DNA from: an uncultured Bacteroidales bacterium
GTDB taxonomy: Bacteria > Bacteroidota > Bacteroidia > Bacteroidales > Muribaculaceae
Direction of reading: 5' to 3'
NCBI GenBank assembly: GCA_900547755.1
Contig: URIC01000001.1
Location: forward strand, 41,403-105,402
Length of the DNA: 64,000 nt
Shown: piece after piece, positions 31,774-40,065 of the stretch
Numbering within the stretch: the stretch's first letter is position 1
How the letters are laid out: each line of letters starts with the position of its first letter
The notes under the pieces: generated by a model
Databases searched by the model: none
What the model was told of the DNA's origin: nothing
What the model saw: only the letters and a program-made list of their open reading frames with translations
Translations under genes and position numbers: made by a program

Positions 31774-34433
31774 TCTTCCTGACTCTTGAACAACTGGTGC
31801 TGGCCTGTAAGCTCGTCGCGCACATCCACCTGGCTGATAGGTGGTTCCTCCTCTGCCGGTCCCGGTGTCCGGATGTTTTCCTCGGCAGGTTCCGGTTCCG
31901 GCAGACGCGCAGGTTCCAGCTCGGTGACGGTGTCGAGTTCCCAGGTGGTGAGGCGTTTCCCTTTGGCGCGGAAGCTCTTTACGCCTATGAACTCGTCGGC
32001 TTCTATTACTATAGGCTCGCGCACGGCGTCGCTCCCGCCAAGGGTGGCCTGCAGACGCGGGTAGGGAGTATCGGTGAGCAGGATGAGGGTTGACTTCGCA
32101 TCCTCGCCAACGAACCGTTGCGGCTTGGGCGAAGGCTCGAAGGTGAAGCGCTTCACATACGGGTATCCCTGCGAAGCGTCGTTCAGCACGGCGGTCCACA
32201 CTTTGTGGGGGTCGAACTTCTGGATACGCAGTATTCCCTCCTCGTAGTGGTTGGTGTCCGAGAAAGAGGTGGTGTGGAACTCGCCGTTTTTCATCACCAC
32301 CAATACCAGGTCGTTGCTCTGGAACTCGCCCAGCAGCTCTCCTCGTCCGTCGTAGTTGAGGCGCAGCACGTCGCGGTCCCACCATACATTGCGGCCTCCC
32401 AGGGTGCTGACCCCTTTCTCTTTGAGGGAGATGCGGGCTATGTCGTTCTTGGTCACAAGATTGCCGAGCGCCTCCTTGCCCTTGATGGCGAGGTCGGCGA
32501 AATTTATGTCGAACTGGAGTACCTTGAGCCGCTGTCTGGCCTTGAGGGTGATGCGCAGCACCTCGGCCTCCCCGTTGGGATTGGCCGAGAACCAGACTAT
32601 GCGCGAGCCCTCCAGCCCTTTGGTGGCGTCGTATTCTTTGTCACGGGTAAGGCCGGGGATTGCGAAACGCTTCATATAGTAGGGCCCCCCCTTGCCGTTG
32701 CGGTAGATTACATTGTAGATGGTGCGCTTGTCACCCCTCTTGAAGACCCCTATGTGGATTACATTCTTGCCCACATAGAACTTTTCGGACACCTTCACCA
32801 CTTTGTATTTTCCGTCCTTGTAGAAGACGATTATGTCGTCCAGGTCCGAGCATACGCCCACCTGTTCGGCATCCTTGAGGCCGGTGCCGGCAAAGCCTCC
32901 TTCGCGGTCTATGAACAGCTTTTTGTTGGCTTCGGCCACTTTGGCGGCCTCTATGGAGTCGAAGCCCCGTATCACTGTGTGGCGGGGATATTTGTGGCCG
33001 TACTTCTCCTTGAGATGCTCGTACCAGGCTATGGTGTACTCGGTGATATGGTCTATGTCGTGGAGCAGACGGGCTATTCTGTCCTCCAGGGCGGCTATGC
33101 GGTCGTTGGCCTTGTCGGCGTTGAACTTAAGGATGCGGCCCATGCGTATTTCCCACAGGCGCATCACGTCGTCGCGTGTCACAGGTCTGAAAAACTTGTC
33201 GGCCCACGGCTCTATTCGCTTGAAGATGTGGTCTACGGCGGTATCCATGTCCGGAGCCTCTTCCAGCGCCTTGTCCTTGTATATGCGCTCCTCTATGAAT
33301 ATTTTCTCCAGCGAGGCGAATATTTGCTCCTCGCGGGTCTCCCCCAGGTCTATCCTGAGTTCTGCCAGCAGCACACGGCGTGTGTGGTCCACGCTGTACC
33401 GCAACACATCGCTCACGCACAGGAAGTGGGGTTTCTCGTCGCTGATTACGCAGCAGTTGGGCGATATGGACACCTCGCAGTCAGTGAAGGCGTAGAGCGC
33501 GTCTATGGCCTTGTCCGAGGAGGTGCCGGGCTGCAGATGCACCTGTATGTCGGCTGTGGCGGACGTGTGGTCCACTACGCTTTTTATTTTTATTTTACCC
33601 TTCTGCTGGGCGTTGAGGACCGAGTTGATTACCCCCGTGGTGGTCTTGCCGTAGGGAACCTCGGTTATCGAGAGCGTCTTGGCGTCCAGTTTCTCTATCT
33701 TGGCTCTGACCTTCACCGCGCCCCCGCGCTCCCCGTCGTTGTAGCGGGACACATCTATGAAGCCGCCGGTCTGGAAATCCGGATAGAGGTGAAACTCTTC
33801 CCCCTTTAGGCAACTGACGGCGGCCTCGCATATCTCCACGAAGTTATGGGGCAATATCTTGGAAGAGAGCCCCACGGCAATGCCCTCCACGCCCTGCGAC
33901 AGGAGCAGCGGGAACTTCACGGGCAGGGTCACCGGCTCTTTTTTGCGTCCGTCGTAGGAGGGGGTCCAGTCGGTTATCTTCGGACTGTACAGGGTCTCGA
34001 GGGCGAACTCCGAGAGGCGTGCCTCTATGTAACGGGAGGCGGCCGCGCCGTCGCCCGTCAGTATGTTGCCCCAGTTTCCCTGTGTGTCCACAAGCAGGTC
34101 CTTCTGGCCCAACTGCACCAAGGCGTCGGCGATGGAGGCATCCCCGTGAGGGTGGTACTGCATAGTGTTGCCCACTATGTTGGCCACTTTGTTGAAGCGC
34201 CCGTCGTCAAGGGTGTACATGGAGTGGAGAATACGTCGCTGCACAGGCTTCAGGCCATCCTCGATATGGGGCACGGCACGTTCCAGAATCACGTATGACG
34301 CATACTCCAGAAACCAGCTGCGGTACATATCCGAGAGCTGGGAGCGCACGTCCGAACCCGGCACAATATAGTTCTTCTTTTCCGTATCCTCTTTCTCAGG
34401 CGTATTTTCTATTTCGTGGCTGTCATCGTTCAT
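31770..34433 (-). CDS. parC: DNA topoisomerase IV subunit A (ParC-type)
   Basis: 887 residues; the DNA-cleaving subunit of a type IIA topoisomerase. The active-site tyrosine is Y135 in GAAASRYIEARLS. The quinolone-region segment YHPHGDASIADALVQLGQKDLL has Ala at the GyrA Ser83 position and Asp at the Asp87 position, which I believe is normal for Bacteroidota ParC. The C-terminal domain is a degenerate beta-pinwheel (about 560-830) followed by an acidic Pro/Glu tail, unlike GyrA with its GQRGKG box. I start at ATG 34433 (MNDDSHEIE), 20 bases after the predicted transcript start; the frame to 34481 would begin inside the promoter. No parE is adjacent. Confidence 0.93.
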   Translation of the reverse strand: MNDDSHEIENTPEKEDTEKKNYIVPGSDVRSQLSDMYRSWFLEYASYVILERAVPHIEDGLKPVQRRILHSMYTLDDGRFNKVANIVGNTMQYHPHGDASIADALVQLGQKDLLVDTQGNWGNILTGDGAAASRYIEARLSEFALETLYSPKITDWTPSYDGRKKEPVTLPVKFPLLLSQGVEGIAVGLSSKILPHNFVEICEAAVSCLKGEEFHLYPDFQTGGFIDVSRYNDGERGGAVKVRAKIEKLDAKTLSITEVPYGKTTTGVINSVLNAQQKGKIKIKSVVDHTSATADIQVHLQPGTSSDKAIDALYAFTDCEVSISPNCCVISDEKPHFLCVSDVLRYSVDHTRRVLLAELRIDLGETREEQIFASLEKIFIEERIYKDKALEEAPDMDTAVDHIFKRIEPWADKFFRPVTRDDVMRLWEIRMGRILKFNADKANDRIAALEDRIARLLHDIDHITEYTIAWYEHLKEKYGHKYPRHTVIRGFDSIEAAKVAEANKKLFIDREGGFAGTGLKDAEQVGVCSDLDDIIVFYKDGKYKVVKVSEKFYVGKNVIHIGVFKRGDKRTIYNVIYRNGKGGPYYMKRFAIPGLTRDKEYDATKGLEGSRIVWFSANPNGEAEVLRITLKARQRLKVLQFDINFADLAIKGKEALGNLVTKNDIARISLKEKGVSTLGGRNVWWDRDVLRLNYDGRGELLGEFQSNDLVLVVMKNGEFHTTSFSDTNHYEEGILRIQKFDPHKVWTAVLNDASQGYPYVKRFTFEPSPKPQRFVGEDAKSTLILLTDTPYPRLQATLGGSDAVREPIVIEADEFIGVKSFRAKGKRLTTWELDTVTELEPARLPEPEPAEENIRTPGPAEEEPPISQVDVRDELTGQHQLFKSQEE

Positions 34434-34459
34434 GGGGCAGGGGTAATCCAATTTTACCA

Positions 34460-34490
34460 CAAAATTAATAAAAATCCTCAATATTTCAAA
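34460..34490 (-). promoter_or_regulatory. promoter of the parC-DUF3316-S41 operon
   Basis: Minus strand: TTTG (34490-34487), a 19-base spacer and TAATTTTG (34467-34460), start expected near 34457. It fixes the parC start codon at 34433. Confidence 0.78.
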
Positions 34491-34652
34491 ATCCGTAAAT
34501 TACAGGGGCTTGGACGCTGTCGCTCCGGACCGGCGCTGGTGAAAGACTGCGAAATATGGTCCGCCTGCCGCGCCTGCCTTCCCACGCCTTTGCGTCCCGC
34601 GCTTCCTGTCCGTCACTCTTCTCCGTTCCGCGTCCTCTTTTCTTGATTTTAA

Positions 34653-34835
34653 CAAATCGGCTCGGATTCCCTGTTTTTACTGCTGATAATAGTGGAGTTC
34701 CCCACCACGGGCTTAACTGAGGTGGCTATGCCGGATGCAGATGCCGCTGTCCATGACCTGCAAGGGAACAGGGTGACAACCCTCATAAAAGGACAAATAT
34801 ACATCTCTGAGGGCAAGAAGTTCGTGGCCCGCTGA
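34653..34835 (+). pseudogene. remnant of a secreted protein: C-terminal T9SS sorting-type domain
   Basis: A short plus-strand frame between a TAA at 34650 and a TGA at 34833. Its last 30 residues read AAVHDLQGNRVTTLIKG then QIYISEGKKFVAR, matching the C-terminal signal of Bacteroidota type IX secretion cargo proteins (VYDLQGRRV...KGIYI.NGKK...). No start codon context, signal peptide or body of the protein precedes it, so it is the stranded 3' end of a deleted gene. Confidence 0.6.
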
Positions 34836-34971
34836 CATGAGTTGGCAGGGCCTGACTGACCGGAGTGCCGGGCAAGTAGAGGAAAGCTGTGCCGACCCTG
34901 TCCGCGCCAGGCACTCTCTGCGTCTTGACACTCACTGTCCTGTGGTTTTATGTGAATTTCTGCGTCAGGCG

Positions 34972-35003
34972 TTTGGACGTGTGTCGCAATTGCATTAACT
35001 TTG
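34972..35003 (+). promoter_or_regulatory. promoter of the DUF1016 nuclease gene, next to its start codon
   Basis: TTTG (34972-34975), a 20-base spacer and TAACTTTG (34996-35003). The start codon is at 35009, so the transcript would have 0-5 bases of leader. Confidence 0.75.
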
Positions 35004-35008
35004 TGGTC

Positions 35009-36145
35009 ATGAAAATAATTAGTGCCTCCAGCTCTGAATATTCGGATATTCTGATTGCTGTGAAAGAAATTAGAAAAGCAATTGTAGATAGCCGTTATCA
35101 ACTTGCTAAACTTGTCAACAAAAAGGCGATTACATTATATTACAATATTGGTGAATATATATCGTGTCGTTCCCGTAAAGGTCATTGGGGGTCAGGCGCT
35201 ATAAAAACTCTGTCGGCCCTGTTGCGTCAGGAATTGCCTGGATTGAGGGGTTTTTCGGAGACATCGATTAAAGATATGCGTATCTTTTTCGAGGAATGGC
35301 GAACCGTTTTCGAGAATCGGCAATCAATGACTGCCGATTCTGACTATCCTTTGCATCCTGCCGGAGAAATTCTCCTGAACCGGCAATTGACTACCTTTGA
35401 TTTGACTGCCGAGCAATTAGAGATGTTTTTCAATGTCTCCTTCACCCATCATAGGGAAATCCTGCGAAAGACATCTACATTGAATGAAAGGCTTTTTTAC
35501 ATACGGAAATGCGCCATGGAGTTCTGGCAAGTGTCTAAACTCAAATACGCCCTTAAAGACGGCCTCTTTGAGAAAGAGAAAATCCAGACAACGAATTTCC
35601 TACAGACAATCTCTGAAGACAAACTGCGCAGCAGGGCTTTGGAGGCTTTCAAGGACAACTATCTTTTCGATTTTGTCGATTGGGACGATGATGATATTAT
35701 TGACGAAAAAATGCTTGAAACACAGATAGTCAAGAATATCAAGAATTTTATTATGGCTTTCGGTCAGGACTTTACGTTCATGGGAAACCAGTACAGGCTG
35801 ACTGTTGACGATGAAGACCTTTTTGTCGATTTGCTGTTCTATCACAGAGGGTTGCGTTGCCTCGTAGCCGTTGAACTTAAAAAAGGCAAGTTCAAGGGTG
35901 CATACGCCGGACAGTTGAACACTTATCTGTCGGCTCTTGACGATTTGGTGCGGCGCTCCGATGAAAATCCATCTATAGGTCTGATTCTGTGTAGAGAAAA
36001 ATCCGATAAGATGGTGGAGTACGCATTCAGAAACACAACCACTCCTATGGGTGTGGCGACTTATACCTTTACGTCAAAACTGCCAAAACAATATTCTGAC
36101 GCATTGCCGAATCCGGATGATTTGGTAAAACTGCTTCAAGGCTGA
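35009..36145 (+). CDS. DUF1016 family PD-(D/E)XK nuclease (YhcG-like)
   Basis: 378 residues. The N-terminal DUF1016 domain (about 10-170) has the NKKAITLYYNIGEYIS and GWGAK-like region here read as GHWGSGAIKTLSALLRQELPG; the C-terminal nuclease (about 215-350) has DLFVDLLFYHRGLRCLVAVELKKGKF, where Asp and Glu-x-Lys form the PD-(D/E)XK site, followed by AGQLNTYLSALDD. The family is spread by horizontal transfer and often sits beside restriction systems; here it stands alone. The start at ATG 35009 is set by the promoter just upstream. Lower GC than its neighbours. Confidence 0.9.
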   Translation: MKIISASSSEYSDILIAVKEIRKAIVDSRYQLAKLVNKKAITLYYNIGEYISCRSRKGHWGSGAIKTLSALLRQELPGLRGFSETSIKDMRIFFEEWRTVFENRQSMTADSDYPLHPAGEILLNRQLTTFDLTAEQLEMFFNVSFTHHREILRKTSTLNERLFYIRKCAMEFWQVSKLKYALKDGLFEKEKIQTTNFLQTISEDKLRSRALEAFKDNYLFDFVDWDDDDIIDEKMLETQIVKNIKNFIMAFGQDFTFMGNQYRLTVDDEDLFVDLLFYHRGLRCLVAVELKKGKFKGAYAGQLNTYLSALDDLVRRSDENPSIGLILCREKSDKMVEYAFRNTTTPMGVATYTFTSKLPKQYSDALPNPDDLVKLLQG

Positions 36146-36192
36146 CACGTCGTTCTTACGCATATGCCCCTACCCTCCCGGTGAGTCGGGAT

Positions 36193-36223
36193 TTTGGAGT
36201 CAGCCGATAAATTATTAAATTTG
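36193..36223 (+). promoter_or_regulatory. promoter of the TIGR02757 gene
   Basis: TTTG (36193-36196), a 19-base spacer and TAAATTTG (36216-36223). Start expected near 36226, which rules out the GTG at 36223 as the initiation codon. Confidence 0.75.
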
Positions 36224-36249
36224 TGTCTTCAAAGTTATTACATGACACT

Positions 36250-37080
36250 ATGACACATCAAATATCGAAACAGGTTATAGCGGAGTCCAGGGCGGGCGGA
36301 CGGAGCGGGGAACCGGAGTTTGCCGAGATGCGGGAATTGCTGGAGGAGGCGGTGGCGCGTATCAATGTGCCGGAGTTCGCGGATGATGACCCGGTGCAGT
36401 TTCCCCGCCGTTTCAGCGGGCAGGAGGATGTGGAGGTTGCGGCGTTGCTGTGCGCGATTATCGCCTGGGGACGGCGCCCTATGATTCTGCGGGATTGCGA
36501 GCGGCTGCTCTCTCTGATGGAGGGACAGCCGCACAAGTATGTGATGTCCGGAGACTGGGAGGAGTTGCCGGACCGGCTCAACATACACCGGACAATGTTC
36601 GGCTCTCACCTGAAGTACATGCTTCGGGGCTTGCGCGAGGTGTATCGCCGCTACGGGTCGCTCGAGGCGCTTTGCGCCGCTGCCGTGCCGACGGACGCCG
36701 AGGCCGCCCCGTGGGTGTTCGGCGAGGCGCTGCGCGCGCTGTTGGCCGATGTGAACGGCGGCGCCGGCTGTCCGGAGTGTCTGCCTGTGCGCATGGAGTC
36801 CACGGCTCTGAAACGTGTGAACATGGCCCTGAGGTGGCTGGTCCGGGATGACGGGGTGGTGGATATGGGCTTGTGGAAATGCCTGAAGCCTTCGCGGCTG
36901 TACATACCTATGGACGTGCATGTGGCCAATGTGTCCCGCTCTTTCGGACTGTTGTCCCGTAAAAGCAATGACCGCAAGGCTGCGGAGCAGCTTACGGCCA
37001 CGTTGCGCAGGTATGACCCTCTGGACCCCGTGAAGTATGACTTCGCTCTTTTCGGCCTGGGGGTCTCCGGGGAGGCGTGA
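36250..37080 (+). CDS. TIGR02757 (DUF2400) family protein
   Basis: 276 residues, likely cytoplasmic. The family pattern is visible: NVPEFADDDPVQFPRRFSGQEDVEVAALLCAIIAWGRRPMI near the N-terminus, the helical middle, the KRVNMALRWLVRDDGVVDMGLWK segment and PSRLYIPMDVHVANVSRSFGLL, with the C-terminal YDPLDPVKYDFALFGLGV. The arrangement resembles helix-hairpin-helix DNA glycosylases, but activity is unproven. I start at ATG 36250 because the promoter -7 box covers the GTG at 36223. Its stop directly abuts the convergent DUF4923 gene. Confidence 0.9.
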   Translation: MTHQISKQVIAESRAGGRSGEPEFAEMRELLEEAVARINVPEFADDDPVQFPRRFSGQEDVEVAALLCAIIAWGRRPMILRDCERLLSLMEGQPHKYVMSGDWEELPDRLNIHRTMFGSHLKYMLRGLREVYRRYGSLEALCAAAVPTDAEAAPWVFGEALRALLADVNGGAGCPECLPVRMESTALKRVNMALRWLVRDDGVVDMGLWKCLKPSRLYIPMDVHVANVSRSFGLLSRKSNDRKAAEQLTATLRRYDPLDPVKYDFALFGLGVSGEA

Positions 37081-37878
37081 TTATTTCTTTTTCTTGTTCT
37101 TGCCGGCGTTTTCGAGCAGTGTGCCGAGCCGGTCGAAGGCCGAGCCGGAGGCGGCTGGTTCCGTCACCTTGTCGGCCGGTGTGGAGGGCTTGGCTGCGTC
37201 AGGCGTTGCTGCGGATTTTCCGAGTCTGAAGCCTATGCAGATGCCGTCGTACTTGTTCAGCAGCTCTGTGAGTGTCTTGGCTGTGCTGTTTTTTGAAAAA
37301 GCGGCTAAGGAAGAGAGCCGAGATTGGAGATGCGAGGCATCGAACATCACATCCAGACCCTGAGGGGTCTTGGCTACGTAAGTGTTGACGTCGCCCATGG
37401 ATATAAGCCCTAAGTTGCTGAAGTCGAACAAAAAATTGCCTCCCTGTTTCTGTCCTTTCTTGACCTCCTGCTTGGTGATTGTGCCGGAGAGTGTGAGCTT
37501 CTTTGTCCGGAGGGAGAAAGAGCCGTCCTCCTTGATGGTCAGTATGGCGCATGTGAGCCCGTAATTTTGGAAGTACGGGTCGATGCGCGCCTCTATCATC
37601 GACGCGGCGGCGTTGCCGCCGGCTCTCTTGAGGAACTCTTCGCTTTGGAAAGACACGGCCGAACCCTGCACCACCCATGTGCCGGCCAGGTCTTTGACCT
37701 CAAGGTCGGAGGTGGTGAATATGCCGTTGACTATTCCGTTCAATGCGTCGGACAGACCCTCTGTCATATTGCCGGCGGACTGTCCCGCACGGTTCAGAAG
37801 GTCGTTTATGTCCCATGCGTAAGACGCGGCAGACGAGGCCAATAGAAGTAATGAAGCTACTAAACGTCTGGTAATCAT
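37081..37878 (-). CDS. DUF4923 family exported protein
   Basis: 265 residues with a signal peptide (about 1-21, SYA). The mature protein is a lipocalin-like DUF4923 domain (about 60-215: DLAGTWVVQGSAVSFQSEEFLKRAGG, GLTCAILTIKEDGSFSL, GNFLFDFSNLGLISMG) followed by an Ala/Pro/Thr linker and a basic tail (NAGKNKKKK). Found in Bacteroidales; role unknown, probably periplasmic. It starts one base after the stop of the sugar-dehydratase gene, so the two are co-transcribed. Confidence 0.85.
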   Translation of the reverse strand: MITRRLVASLLLLASSAASYAWDINDLLNRAGQSAGNMTEGLSDALNGIVNGIFTTSDLEVKDLAGTWVVQGSAVSFQSEEFLKRAGGNAAASMIEARIDPYFQNYGLTCAILTIKEDGSFSLRTKKLTLSGTITKQEVKKGQKQGGNFLFDFSNLGLISMGDVNTYVAKTPQGLDVMFDASHLQSRLSSLAAFSKNSTAKTLTELLNKYDGICIGFRLGKSAATPDAAKPSTPADKVTEPAASGSAFDRLGTLLENAGKNKKKK

Positions 37879-37879
37879 A

Positions 37880-39892
37880 TTATTGTATAATGGGAGGAGT
37901 GGTTTCAGATTGATGTCCGTCAGCTGCGGGAGCCGTATGACGCATCTCCGCGTCTATCTGCTGGAATACGGAGTTGTTGGAGATGTATTCCGGCACGAGG
38001 CCCTTCATGCTCATCACCATGTCGTGGATGTTGCCCTCCTTGGCCAGCTGAATCATGGTCTCGATGTGGGGGAGTACGGCCATGAAGTCGTATTCGCGCA
38101 CCTTGGCAATCATGATTTTGTCATTGTCTGTGGGGATGGTCGTCTCCTTGTCGTTGAGAAGTTCTTCATAGAGTTTCTCGCCGGGACGCAACCCTGTCTC
38201 TTTGATTTCGATGTCCACCCCGGGTTTAAGCCCTGCCAGTAGAATCATGCGTCGTGCCAGGTCGTAAATCTTCACCGGCTCTCCCATATCGAAGAGGAAA
38301 ATCTCGCCGCCGTGGCCCATGCAGCCTGCTTCAAGCACCAGCGAGCAAGCCTCCTTGATGGTCATGAAGTAGCGGATTATGTCCTTGTGTGTGACGGTGA
38401 CGGGCCCACCTGCTTCTATCTGGCGGCGGAACAGGGGGATTACGGAGCCGTTGGAACCGAGTACGTTGCCGAAACGGGTGGTGATGAACTGCGGCACCGG
38501 CTGGTCTCCGGCATCGCGGGCCGCCTGGAAGAAGAGGCTCTGCACATAGATTTCCGCTATGCGTTTGGACGCGCCCATGATATTGGTGGGGTTCACGGCC
38601 TTGTCCGTAGAGACCATCACGAACTTGCGCACGCCCCATTGCAGGGAGAGGTCGGCAAGGTTCTTGGTGCCCATGACATTGGTGAGTATGGCTTCGGAGG
38701 GGTTGCGTTCCATCATCGGCACATGCTTGTAGGCGGCGGCATGGAACACGTAGCGCGGGCTGTACTGCCTGAACGCCTGCCTGAGGCGCTCGCGGTTCTG
38801 CACGTCTGCCACATACAGCACTATGTCTATGTCGGGGAACTTGGACTCCATCTCCAGCTGCAGGTCGTGCATAGGGGTTTCGGCCTGGTCCAGCAGTATT
38901 ATTTTTCCGGCGCCGAAAGAAGCCACCTGACGCACTATCTCGCTGCCGATAGAGCCGGCGGCGCCGGTGATAAGCACGGTGCTGTCCTTCAGGGCGGCGG
39001 CAACGCGGCGGCTGTCTGTCTTGATTACCTGGCGCCCCAGGAGGTCTTCGATTTTCACGGCGTTGACATGAGCCGAGATATTGGCTGATTCGCTCTCCTT
39101 GTCCACATCGAACTCGTCCACCTGGTTTATGACCCGGAGTCTGATGTGCGAGTTGATGAAGTGTTCGGCCATGCCGGAGCGCATCAGCGGTGTCTGGGAA
39201 TTCAGGAATATGAGGGTATTGGTATCGTGCCGTCTGAAAATCTGTTCCAGTCTGTTCGGGTCAAACTGTTCCACAGGGAGGCCCTGTATGGTGTCGGACT
39301 TGTGCCGGTCTCCTATCGTGAGCAGGGCCACGGGTATGAATTGTCCGCGAGGTTCGTCCTTAAGGGTCATGGCTACGGCCAGACTGTCTATGGAGGTGCC
39401 GAGTACTATGACACGTTCACGCCGGCTGGCCACACGGCTCAGATGTATGAACATGTATTTGACTACAATGCGCAAGGACATCATAAGGCTCATGACCATG
39501 GTGCCGATAAGGATGACGGGCACTATTCCCAACAAGGGGTGATGTGCCGCCGTCAACAGGCCGTAGCTGACACTTATGGCCGTGATTATGACCGAGGAGA
39601 GGAACACACACCAGAACACCTTGAGCAGGTCGTACGGCATGGACAGACGGACGATGCACTTGTATGCGCCGACAATCAGGTTCATGATTGCGTACACGCC
39701 CAGGAACAGGCTGTAGACGTACAGCCCGGAGGAACCGGATACACCGAAAAGATTGTAGGGCAACACCATAAGCGAGGCAAGTGCCACAATAAGCATATCA
39801 AGTGCGAATATTACCCAACGGGGTGTGGGCGCTTCCTGAAGTAACTTGAATTGACGAGACTCGGAGATAATCCGCAGGATGTCCTTCTTCAT
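37880..39892 (-). CDS. membrane-anchored nucleotide-sugar 4,6-dehydratase (CapD/WbpM/PglF-like)
   Basis: 670 residues. Four or so transmembrane helices (about 25-150), a CoA-binding-like domain (about 155-275: VIVLGTSIDSLAVAMTL), then a Rossmann dehydratase domain (about 300-600) with VLITGAAGSIGSEIVRQ, YVFHAAAYKHVPMMERNPSEAI, VSTDKAVNPTNIMGASKRIAE (catalytic Asp-Lys and Lys in ASK) and RFGNVLGSNGSVIPLF. Such enzymes convert UDP-GlcNAc to the 4-keto-6-deoxy sugar that begins capsule, O-antigen or protein-glycan pathways. No other glycan genes are adjacent. Start at ATG 39892 (MKKDILRIISE). Confidence 0.93.
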   Translation of the reverse strand: MKKDILRIISESRQFKLLQEAPTPRWVIFALDMLIVALASLMVLPYNLFGVSGSSGLYVYSLFLGVYAIMNLIVGAYKCIVRLSMPYDLLKVFWCVFLSSVIITAISVSYGLLTAAHHPLLGIVPVILIGTMVMSLMMSLRIVVKYMFIHLSRVASRRERVIVLGTSIDSLAVAMTLKDEPRGQFIPVALLTIGDRHKSDTIQGLPVEQFDPNRLEQIFRRHDTNTLIFLNSQTPLMRSGMAEHFINSHIRLRVINQVDEFDVDKESESANISAHVNAVKIEDLLGRQVIKTDSRRVAAALKDSTVLITGAAGSIGSEIVRQVASFGAGKIILLDQAETPMHDLQLEMESKFPDIDIVLYVADVQNRERLRQAFRQYSPRYVFHAAAYKHVPMMERNPSEAILTNVMGTKNLADLSLQWGVRKFVMVSTDKAVNPTNIMGASKRIAEIYVQSLFFQAARDAGDQPVPQFITTRFGNVLGSNGSVIPLFRRQIEAGGPVTVTHKDIIRYFMTIKEACSLVLEAGCMGHGGEIFLFDMGEPVKIYDLARRMILLAGLKPGVDIEIKETGLRPGEKLYEELLNDKETTIPTDNDKIMIAKVREYDFMAVLPHIETMIQLAKEGNIHDMVMSMKGLVPEYISNNSVFQQIDAEMRHTAPAADGHQSETTPPIIQ

Positions 39893-39937
39893 AAAAAAAT
39901 AACGAGAGAAAACTTGAATGGATAAGCAAAGAATGTG

Positions 39938-39945
39938 CAAAGATA
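39938..39945 (-). promoter_or_regulatory. -7 element of the sugar-dehydratase gene
   Basis: On the minus strand TATCTTTG fits the consensus and lies 46 bases before the start codon. No good TTTG is seen at the -33 position. It is only 8 bases from the divergent promoter at 39954-39985. Confidence 0.5.
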
Positions 39946-39953
39946 AAGAAAAA

Positions 39954-39985
39954 TTTGCAGATAATAGAAAAATAAGTTAATTTTG
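39954..39985 (+). promoter_or_regulatory. promoter of the DUF4493/PCMD operon
   Basis: TTTG (39954-39957), a 20-base spacer and TAATTTTG (39978-39985). Start expected near 39988, giving a leader of about 78 bases that contains three 8-base repeats. Confidence 0.8.
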
Positions 39986-40027
39986 CGAAACGCTGATATA
40001 TGGAATATCTATATAAAGGTCTATAAA

Positions 40028-40051
40028 TTAACTAATTAACTAATTAACTAA
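40028..40051 (+). repeat. three tandem copies of TTAACTAA in the DUF4493 operon leader
   Basis: TTAACTAA is repeated exactly three times (40028-40051), followed by a near copy TTGATAAT. It lies 15 bases before the ATG at 40066, inside the predicted 5' leader. Slippage here would change the leader length, not the reading frame. Confidence 0.85.
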
Positions 40052-40065
40052 TTGATAATCCGATT

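Larger units (their letters stand above)
34434..35008. other. 575-base gap between parC and the DUF1016 nuclease gene
   Basis: It contains the parC promoter (34460-34490), about 160 bases with no reading-frame signal, the T9SS-domain remnant (34653-34835) and the promoter of the nuclease gene (34972-35003). The debris and the accessory gene beside it suggest a site where DNA has been gained and lost. Confidence 0.6.

Noticed and set aside
32118..33809. 563-codon open frame opposite parC
   Set aside because: A shadow of parC: its codons mirror conserved ParC codons, the protein has no family features, and GC-rich genes commonly leave such antisense frames open.
34649..35101. 150-codon minus-strand frame beside the nuclease gene
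   Set aside because: It runs opposite the T9SS-domain remnant and the nuclease promoter and start; no protein signal.
36223..36249. GTG start for the TIGR02757 gene
   Set aside because: That GTG begins with the last base of the promoter -7 box, upstream of the expected transcript start.
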